NCBI GenBank assembly: GCA_946482585.1
Contig: CAMLSI010000386.1
Span: forward strand, 1 to 5,121
Source: an uncultured Lysobacteraceae bacterium
Lineage (GTDB): Bacteria > Pseudomonadota > Gammaproteobacteria > Xanthomonadales > Rhodanobacteraceae
DNA length: 5,121 nucleotides
Direction: 5' to 3'
Part shown: positions 1 to 5,121 of the stretch, piece by piece
Position numbering within the stretch: the first letter of the stretch is position 1
How the letters are laid out: each line of letters opens with the position of its first letter
Position numbers and translations under genes: made by a program
Notes under the pieces: model-generated
What the model was told of the DNA's origin: nothing
The model's input: only the letters and a program-made list of their open reading frames with translations
The model's database searches: none

Positions 1-11
1 TGCCCAATGGC

Positions 12-719
12 GTGACGCTGCCCGCCGCGATCAACACCGGCGTGCTGTCCGGCCCCGAGGCCGACTGCGGTGCCGAGATCGAAGCGCTGCTGTACGCGCT
101 GGCCGACCGCGCGGCCAACGAGTTCAAGAACGACCCCCTGGGATTTTTGAACAATTTCAATAGTGCAGCCGACGCGGCCGTGCTCAAGACACTGGGCGAC
201 CAGGCCAAGGGCATCGGCGACTGGTTGTCCGGCGCCTGGGACTGGACCAAGCAGGCCGCCGTCGACAGCTACCACTACGTCGCCGACGGCGGTGCCGCCC
301 AGGATCTGGGGCGGGCGGCCGATTACGTCGCCAGCGGCGAGATCCTCGGGGACATCGCCGACGGTGCCGTCGCCGCCTACGAGTGGACCGCCGAAGCGAT
401 CGACACGCTGCGCAACCTCGACTACGAACAGCTCAAGGAAGCCTTCGTCGACTGGCTTCGCGAAACCATCGGCGAGCTGAAGTGCGACGCGCGCGATGCG
501 CTGGCGGCGATGCTGGCCGATCCCAGGCCCATGTCGGTGCAGATGGGCGAGATGTACGGTACCGCCAAGGTTGCCGTGGCCGAAGCGGCAGCCGCGGTCG
601 CCGTCGACGTGCTGGTCAGCAAGGGCGCCGCTTCGGCCGCGACGCGCATGGGCGCGCTGATCGCCAAGGCCGGCCCGCGCCTGGCCAAGCTCGGCGACAA
701 GATCGGCGATCTGCTCAAG
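12..719 (+). other. N-terminal region of the RHS protein, no PAAR motif, Ala-rich helices
   Basis: Residues 1-236. The sequence is rich in Ala, Asp and Trp (for example WLSGAWDW at 71-78) and reads as a series of amphipathic helices. Residues about 184-217 form an Ala/Val-rich, weakly hydrophobic segment with Lys187... to Lys219 at its ends, followed by a basic stretch (KRARRK at 236-241). I see no PAAR signature and no signal peptide. In many type VI RHS effectors this position holds hydrophobic helices plus PAAR, bound by an Eag chaperone. Here it could be a PAAR-less trafficking domain that docks on a separate VgrG or PAAR protein, or the PAAR could lie upstream if the true start is outside the window. 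The function is not established from the sequence. Confidence 0.6.
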
Positions 720-3700
720 CGCGCGCGGCGCAAGCCGAACACGCCGGACCGCACGCCCGACGCGCCCAAGCCGACGCCCAAGCCGGATGCGGACAAGCCC
801 AAGCCCAAGCCGGACGACAAGGACAAGGTCAGGAAGGATGCGGACGGCAAGTCGAACATTCCGTGCGTCAAATGTCCGACGACGATCAAGCCGGTCAACA
901 CGATCTTCGGCTGCAAACTGCTGGATGGCGAGGAAGATCTCGATTTCGTCATCAGGGCGCCGCTGCCGCTGGTCTGGCAACGCACCTACACATCGAACAA
1001 CCCACACGAAAGCTGCCTCGGGCAAGGCTGGAGCCTGCCGCTGGACTTCCGCATCGACGTCGAGGACGAGGCGCTTACCTTCGTCGACGCTCAGGGCCGC
1101 CGTACGCGCTTCCCCCTCGTGGCCGTCGGCGGAGAATTTTTCTCGCCGTATGAACACACGACGCTGCGGCGGCCGGAACGCAATCGCTGCGAGCTGGTGA
1201 CGCCGGAAAAGCTGCGATTGGTGTTCGGCCTGTCGCCGCGCGACTGGGCACATGTCGGCGAACGCGACCGGCAGGAAAGCGAACAGGACGCGCAGTTCGA
1301 TCGTGTGCTGGCGCAATTGCGCGCAAGCGGCGAGCTGGCGGCGGGTCCGATCGACACCGGTACGGACCATCGCCCGCCTCAGGCCACGCGTCTCGTGCTG
1401 CTCGGCGTGATCGATCCGAACGGCCATTGGTTGCGCATCCACTACGCGGCCGAGGATCGTCCGCAGGTCATCGAAACCAGCAATGGCCGCTACGTCGGTC
1501 TGCAGTTCGACACGGATCGCAGCCCGACGCAGACGGCGCGGTTGCTGCGTGTTACCGAGCTGGCGGGCACGCCCGACGCGCACGGCCGATTCGCGGCATC
1601 GCGCGTTCTGGTCGCGTATCGCTACAGCGAAGCCGGCGATCTCGTCGCCGTCGTCGACGAGTCCGGCGCGATCGTGCGTACGTTCGCCTGGGCCAATCAC
1701 ATGCTCGTCGAGCACGGAGAGCCCGGCGGCATCGTATCCCGTTACGAGTGGGACCAGCTCACGCCGCAGGGCCGTGTCGTCGTCAACACGCATTCGAGCG
1801 GCGAGCGTTTCCATTTCGCCTACGATCCTCTCGCGCGCGAGAACCGCGTTACTGACGCGAGCGGACGCGTCACGCGCTACCGCTACGACGAAAACCGCTA
1901 CTACACCGGCCTCGTGACGCCGGACGGTGCCGAGACGCAGTTCCTGCGAGATGCCTACGGCAGCCTCCAGGCCGTCATCGATCCACTGGGGCGCACGACG
2001 CGGTATTCCCACGATTCGCGCGGCAATCTCACGGCCGTCACGCGTGCCGACGGCAGTACGACGCGGATGCGCTACGGCGAAGACCACCGCAAGCCGCTGG
2101 CGATCGTCGATCCGCTGGGGCAGAGCACGGAATTCCGCTACGACGCGCGCGGCAATCTTGTCGAAATGCGCGATACCGCCGGCGCGACGACCTGTTACAC
2201 GCTGGATGCCAGCGGTCGCGTCGTCAGCATGCTGGATGCCCGCGGCGGTCAGTCCTTCCTCGACTATGACGCTGCCGGCCGTCTGGCCGAGTATCGCGAC
2301 TGCCTGGGCCAGCCGACGCGTTACGCCTACGACGAAGCCGGCAACGTCGTGCAGATCACCGATGCGATCGGGGCCGTGACGCGCTTTGCGTACCAGCGCA
2401 TCAACCGGCAGGACCGTCTCGTTGCCGTCACGCATCCCGATGGTGCGGTCGAAAGGCTGGCCTACGACACGCTGGGCCGGCTCATCGCCCGCGCCGATCC
2501 GGCCGGCAACGCCACGCGCTATCACCTCTCGCCCGACGGCAAACCGGTCGTGCGCGAGAACGCATTGGGCCATAGCCTGCGCTACCACTACGACGTCCAC
2601 GGCCGTCTGCTGGCGCTGACCAACGAGAACGGGGCGATCCACCGTTTTGCCTGGGATGCGGCCGATCGCCTGGTCAGTGAACGAGGCTTCGATGGCCGAC
2701 GCATCGACTATCGCTACAACGCAGCCGGCGAACTGCTCGAAACCGCCGACGGCGTGCCCGGCGCCGCACCGTGGATGGCGCCAGGGCAGGCGGGGGTGCT
2801 GCGCACGCGCTATCAACGCGACATGCTGGGCCGTCTGACCGACAAGCTCAGCGCGAAGTCCGATGGCGAGCGCCCGCAGATCCGCCACAGTCGGTATCTC
2901 TACAACATCAACGGTCAGCTCGTTCAGGCGCGCAACGCGCACGCGCGCGTTGAGCTGCACTACTCCGCCACCGGGCAGGTGGCGCGCGAGATCACGCATA
3001 CCCGCGGCGGCCTGACTACGGCGTTGGAGCACGCCTACGACGGCCTCGGCAACCGCTACCAGACCGTGCTGCCCGATGGCCGCGTGCTGCGGCATAGCCT
3101 GTACGGTTCGGGCCACGTCGACCGCATCACGCTGGATGACGCGCTGGTCGCGAGTTTCGAGCGCGACGCGCTGCAGCGCGAGACCGTGCGCCGCCAGGGC
3201 GCACTGCAGACGTTCTTCGAACACGACACGCTGGGCCGGCTCACGCGTCAGCTGACGCGCAAGACCGACGCGTCGGCGCCCGCCGCAGAGCCGCGCATCC
3301 AGCGCCACTACCACTACGACCGACTCGGCCGGCTGTTGCAGGTCGAGGATGCGCGCCACGGCAACACGCTGTACCACTACGATGCGATCGGCCGTCTGCT
3401 CGCCGCGCTGGGCCGCGGCGGCGGCGAGCGCTTCGCTTTCGATCCGGCAAACAATCTGCTCGATCCGGCAACCGGGACAGCCGGCGATGACGCCGCCGCA
3501 GCGAAACGCGAATGGACCGACACCGATTGGCGCGCCTACGTCGAAGCGCACATCCGCGAAGCCGGCTTCAACCCGCTGCAGGCGACACGATCGGCTGCCG
3601 ACGACCCCGAACGATGGGATGACGCCAAGCCGAATCGACTGGCTGTCTACCAGCAGCACCGCTATCGCTATGACACCTGGGGCAATTGCGTCGAGAAGCG

Positions 3701-5117
3701 TTCCGGCGCTCACGAGATTCGTCGCTTTCGCTGGGACGCCGAGCATCAGCTCGAGCAGGCTGAAATCACGCGCGTCGAACGCGGCACCGTCGTCAACGAG
3801 TGCTGGGGCTACGACTACGATCCGTTCGGACGGCGCATTGCCAAGTACTCGCTGACGCCCACGGATGCGGCGAATGCAGGCGCCGGTCCGGCCGTTACGG
3901 CGACGGCCCGGGCACAGGGACACGGGTCGGGTCATGCGGCGTCCCGGCGACAGGTTCTGGCGAGAATCGCGCGAGCGCGTCGCACGGCGGCGATCCACTT
4001 CGCCTGGGACGGCAACCGTCTGCTGCTCGAGCGCGAGGCGCGGCGTCAGACGCTGTACCTCTACGAACCGGACAGCTTCGTGCCGCTGGCCTTGATCCGC
4101 AGCACCGACCAGCCACCGAAAACCGAAGAGCCGTCATCGCTGCCGTTGGAACTGCGCAGTCTCAAGGATCGCTATCCCGAGCAGTGGGCCGCGATCGAGC
4201 TGCGCCGCCAGAAGCTGCTGCGCAAGCTCGGCGCCGCCGAAGAGCCGCCGCCGCCGTCGCCGGCCGTCGAGATCTTCCACGTGCACGCCGATCACCTCGG
4301 CACACCGTGCGAGCTGACCGACGACGATGGCCATCTCGTCTGGTCCGCGACTTACAAGGCCTGGGGCTCGATCGCCACGATCGATACGCCGGCGCGACGC
4401 GTCGTCGTCGGCGCAGGCAACACGCTGCAGGAGCGCTGGCAGGAACAGCTAGAGCCCCTCGTCCAGAACCTGCGATTCCAGGGGCAGTATTTCGATGCCG
4501 AAACCGGGCTGCACTACAACCGGTTCCGCTACTACGATCCGGATATCGGCCGATTCCTGAGCCAGGATCCGATCGGGCTCGCCGGCGGCATCAATACGTT
4601 CCAATATGCGCCGAATCCGACCAGTTGGACCGATCCCTTCGGACTCTCGTGCGTACCGTCGCTCATCCGGTACAAGCCGAGGGACGAACTGACGGCACAA
4701 GCCGGCAGCCGGCAGGACGCGATCGACAGAGCATGGTCGCTCGAAAAGGATCTTCTGCAGACGACCGGCGTCGGTACGCGCAATTGGTCGCCTTCGGAAA
4801 TCGCCACCATTCTCAACACACCGGTCGGCAACAAGCCTGGGCAGCTCTCCAGCGTGATGTCCGGAATGGGTTACACCGGTCACCATATCAACAGCGTCAA
4901 GAACAACGGAGCGCTGGGTAGCAAGTGGCAGGGCGATCCGCGCAATATCGTGTTCCTCGAAAATCACAAACATCCCAATAGCACGAACATGCCGAATGCC
5001 TACAACGAACACTTCCATGCGCCGCAAGGCCATCGTGGTTCGACGAACAACGTGTCGCAAGGACGCCTGATCGACCGCCAGGCGATGATCGATGCATCCA
5101 AGAGAGGTTGCGTATGA
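12..5117 (+). CDS. RHS-repeat polymorphic toxin with C-terminal GHH/HNH nuclease tip
   Basis: Large RHS protein, 1,701 residues from the GTG at 12. Domains in order: Ala-rich helical N-terminal region (1-236); Lys/Pro/Asp linker (237-281); DUF6531-like entry (about 294-370, with PVN...G and PLPLVWQRTYTS); about 30 YD repeats (about 536-1335); RHS core (HADHLGTP at 1425-1432, AWG at 1450-1452); end plug (YYDPDIGRF 1507-1515, DPIGL 1519-1523, DPFGL 1541-1545); nuclease tip (1546-1701). Family knowledge: the repeats form a cage around the toxin, which is cut off after the last DPxGL and injected into a target cell, often by type VI secretion. The start is uncertain. No Shine-Dalgarno is visible in the 11 bases before GTG 12, and the frame is open to the left edge (Pro-Asn-Gly), so the real start may lie upstream. 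No PAAR motif is seen. The stop overlaps the next gene. The RHS assignment is firm; the secretion route is inferred. Confidence 0.95.
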   Translation: MTLPAAINTGVLSGPEADCGAEIEALLYALADRAANEFKNDPLGFLNNFNSAADAAVLKTLGDQAKGIGDWLSGAWDWTKQAAVDSYHYVADGGAAQDLGRAADYVASGEILGDIADGAVAAYEWTAEAIDTLRNLDYEQLKEAFVDWLRETIGELKCDARDALAAMLADPRPMSVQMGEMYGTAKVAVAEAAAAVAVDVLVSKGAASAATRMGALIAKAGPRLAKLGDKIGDLLKRARRKPNTPDRTPDAPKPTPKPDADKPKPKPDDKDKVRKDADGKSNIPCVKCPTTIKPVNTIFGCKLLDGEEDLDFVIRAPLPLVWQRTYTSNNPHESCLGQGWSLPLDFRIDVEDEALTFVDAQGRRTRFPLVAVGGEFFSPYEHTTLRRPERNRCELVTPEKLRLVFGLSPRDWAHVGERDRQESEQDAQFDRVLAQLRASGELAAGPIDTGTDHRPPQATRLVLLGVIDPNGHWLRIHYAAEDRPQVIETSNGRYVGLQFDTDRSPTQTARLLRVTELAGTPDAHGRFAASRVLVAYRYSEAGDLVAVVDESGAIVRTFAWANHMLVEHGEPGGIVSRYEWDQLTPQGRVVVNTHSSGERFHFAYDPLARENRVTDASGRVTRYRYDENRYYTGLVTPDGAETQFLRDAYGSLQAVIDPLGRTTRYSHDSRGNLTAVTRADGSTTRMRYGEDHRKPLAIVDPLGQSTEFRYDARGNLVEMRDTAGATTCYTLDASGRVVSMLDARGGQSFLDYDAAGRLAEYRDCLGQPTRYAYDEAGNVVQITDAIGAVTRFAYQRINRQDRLVAVTHPDGAVERLAYDTLGRLIARADPAGNATRYHLSPDGKPVVRENALGHSLRYHYDVHGRLLALTNENGAIHRFAWDAADRLVSERGFDGRRIDYRYNAAGELLETADGVPGAAPWMAPGQAGVLRTRYQRDMLGRLTDKLSAKSDGERPQIRHSRYLYNINGQLVQARNAHARVELHYSATGQVAREITHTRGGLTTALEHAYDGLGNRYQTVLPDGRVLRHSLYGSGHVDRITLDDALVASFERDALQRETVRRQGALQTFFEHDTLGRLTRQLTRKTDASAPAAEPRIQRHYHYDRLGRLLQVEDARHGNTLYHYDAIGRLLAALGRGGGERFAFDPANNLLDPATGTAGDDAAAAKREWTDTDWRAYVEAHIREAGFNPLQATRSAADDPERWDDAKPNRLAVYQQHRYRYDTWGNCVEKRSGAHEIRRFRWDAEHQLEQAEITRVERGTVVNECWGYDYDPFGRRIAKYSLTPTDAANAGAGPAVTATARAQGHGSGHAASRRQVLARIARARRTAAIHFAWDGNRLLLEREARRQTLYLYEPDSFVPLALIRSTDQPPKTEEPSSLPLELRSLKDRYPEQWAAIELRRQKLLRKLGAAEEPPPPSPAVEIFHVHADHLGTPCELTDDDGHLVWSATYKAWGSIATIDTPARRVVVGAGNTLQERWQEQLEPLVQNLRFQGQYFDAETGLHYNRFRYYDPDIGRFLSQDPIGLAGGINTFQYAPNPTSWTDPFGLSCVPSLIRYKPRDELTAQAGSRQDAIDRAWSLEKDLLQTTGVGTRNWSPSEIATILNTPVGNKPGQLSSVMSGMGYTGHHINSVKNNGALGSKWQGDPRNIVFLENHKHPNSTNMPNAYNEHFHAPQGHRGSTNNVSQGRLIDRQAMIDASKRGCV
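720..854 (+). repeat. Lys/Pro/Asp-rich low-complexity linker
   Basis: Residues 237-281 are dominated by Pro, Lys and Asp. Short imperfect units of the KPxPKPD type lie at about residues 253-267, and the DNA repeats 'aagcc' with the variants 'aagccc' and 'aagccg' between 769 and 813. This is almost certainly a disordered hinge between the N-terminal delivery region and the RHS cage. The tandem short units could change length by slippage; a change that is not a multiple of three would abolish the toxin. Confidence 0.8.
891..1121 (+). other. DUF6531-like entry module of the RHS cage
   Basis: Residues 294-370. The module opens with PVNTIFG, followed by a short acidic segment, then PLPLVWQRTYTS (317-328) and GQGWSLPL (337-344). 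This is the usual order at the beginning of the RHS shell (DUF6531 in Pfam). A CxxC pair (Cys285, Cys288) sits just before it, and Cys301 follows PVN...G, where I expect a small residue in most relatives. The domain assignment is by motif recognition only. Confidence 0.8.
1617..4016 (+). repeat. RHS/YD repeat array (protein-level repeats)
   Basis: From about residue 536 to 1335 the protein contains roughly 30 degenerate units of about 20-25 residues. The pattern is Y/F-x-Y/W-D-x-x-G-R/N-L, then a polar stretch with D-x-x-G. Clear examples are FRYDARGNL, YAYDEAGNV, YHYDVHGRL, YHYDRLGRL and YHYDAIGRL. These are the beta-hairpin strips that build the closed RHS shell. The array is interrupted by an acidic/Trp-rich insertion at about residues 1158-1206 and an Ala/Arg/Gly-rich one at about 1283-1327. 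The DNA itself is too diverged to form exact repeats. Confidence 0.92.
4275..4646 (+). other. RHS core, plug and predicted self-cleavage site
   Basis: Residues about 1422-1545. The core signature HADHLGTP...LTD...VWSA.YKAWG (1425-1452) is followed by LRFQGQYFDAETGLHYNRFR and the plug with YYDPDIGRF, DPIGL (Asp1519), an N-rich turn, W1539 and DPFGL (Asp1541). In characterised RHS and TcC proteins this region is an aspartyl autoprotease that cuts directly after the final Leu of DPxGL. Here that would be between Leu1545 and Ser1546 (4646/4647). Arg1514, Asp1519 and Asp1541 are the likely catalytic-region residues, all present, so cleavage is expected to be intact. The exact catalytic roles are inferred from the family. 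Confidence 0.9.
4647..5114 (+). other. C-terminal toxin tip: GHH-signature HNH/endonuclease VII-like nuclease
   Basis: Residues 1546-1701, the 156 residues after the cleavage motif. A helical lead-in (about 1566-1602, with RNWSPSEIATIL) precedes GYTGHHINSV (1620-1629), then GDPRNIVFL (1641-1649), several more histidines (1652, 1654, 1667, 1669, 1674) and a tail with GRLIDR (1684-1689). Gly-His-His, then Asn in the middle, then a late His is the order of the betabetaalpha-metal HNH/Endo VII fold. The lead-in with 'W(T/S)...E...IL' before GHHINSV is typical of the Tox-GHH families of polymorphic toxins. Likely metal or catalytic residues are His1624, His1625, Asn1645 and one of the later histidines. 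The expected activity is DNA cleavage in a target cell. G+C falls to about 55% over 4801-5040, against over 70% in parts of the core, which fits exchange of tips by recombination. Confidence 0.85.
5101..5107 (+). promoter_or_regulatory. Ribosome binding site for the downstream gene
   Basis: AGAGAGG ends 6 bases before the ATG at 5114. It is a good purine-rich Shine-Dalgarno at ordinary spacing, embedded in the last codons of the toxin gene. It supports the ATG at 5114 as a real start and implies coupled translation with the toxin. Confidence 0.75.
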
Positions 5118-5121
5118 GCCG
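5114..5121 (+). CDS. Start of downstream gene, presumed immunity protein (partial)
   Basis: ATG at 5114-5116 overlaps the toxin stop TGA at 5115-5117 in the four-base ATGA pattern, with a Shine-Dalgarno 6 bases upstream. Only Met-Ser and part of a third codon are inside the window, so nothing of the protein can be judged. By family knowledge, the gene immediately after an RHS toxin tip usually encodes the small cognate immunity protein that binds and blocks the nuclease. The tight overlap would ensure it is made whenever the toxin is. The identity is inferred from position alone. Confidence 0.7.

Noticed and set aside
383..1153. A 256-codon + strand frame and an opposing - strand frame (422-985) over the N-terminal region
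   Set aside because: Both are low-complexity Arg/Ala or Ser/Leu readings that arise from the high-GC Ala- and Lys-Pro-rich coding sequence. The RHS frame continues unbroken through the region.
1617..4016. Possible DNA tandem repeat, satellite or CRISPR-like array
   Set aside because: The periodicity exists only at the protein level (YD repeats). The DNA units differ in sequence and length, and there are no identical repeats with spacers.
3800..4921. A 373-codon open frame on the + strand overlapping the RHS gene in another frame
   Set aside because: Its product is Arg/Ala/Gly-rich without any domain, as expected for an out-of-frame reading of high-GC coding DNA. The RHS frame here carries clear conserved motifs.
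4449..5060. A 203-codon open frame on the - strand opposite the toxin tip, considered as an antisense or immunity gene
   Set aside because: There is no recognisable domain and no ribosome binding site I could support. It mirrors the codon pattern of the conserved RHS core and tip, so a shadow is the simpler explanation.
4647..5117. Internal promoter in the lower-GC tip that could express the downstream gene alone
   Set aside because: I found no convincing pair of -35 and -10 elements at normal spacing. Lower G+C alone is not evidence of a promoter.

Overview
The window is almost entirely one very large gene on the + strand: an RHS/YD-repeat polymorphic toxin of about 1,701 residues. Its GTG start (or an upstream start outside the window) lies at the left edge and its TGA stop is at 5115-5117. 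GC content is high: about 72-78% G+C at third-position-rich stretches of the core that I counted by hand. Together with the RHS architecture, this suggests a high-GC Gram-negative proteobacterium, perhaps Xanthomonadaceae-like or Burkholderiales-like. That assignment is only an inference, because no taxonomic marker is present.

Layout from left to right. (1) 12-720: an N-terminal region of about 236 residues with no recognisable PAAR motif, mostly helical and Ala-rich, with a weakly hydrophobic Ala/Val segment around residues 184-217. (2) 720-854: a Lys/Pro/Asp-rich, presumably disordered linker. (3) About 864-1610: the DUF6531-like entry to the RHS cage, which carries a CxxC pair. (4) About 1617-4016: some 30 degenerate YD repeats that should form the hollow RHS shell, interrupted by several non-repeat insertions. 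(5) 4275-4646: the RHS core and the conserved 'DPxGL ... DPxGL' plug, where these proteins normally cut themselves. (6) 4647-5114: a variable C-terminal tip of 156 residues with a GHH-type HNH/endonuclease VII-like nuclease signature. The G+C content falls to about 55% in this tip. (7) 5114-5121: the first codons of a downstream gene that overlaps the toxin stop in an ATGA arrangement behind a good Shine-Dalgarno sequence. By position this is the expected immunity gene.

How it works together: the shell should hold the nuclease tip, release it by self-cleavage after the second DPxGL, and deliver it to a competitor or host cell, probably by a type VI secretion system. The overlapping downstream gene would protect the producer. 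Delivery route and target are inferred from the family; only the domain signatures and gene overlap are seen directly. I found no RNA gene, CRISPR array, insertion sequence or terminator. The other long open frames are high-GC shadows of this gene.
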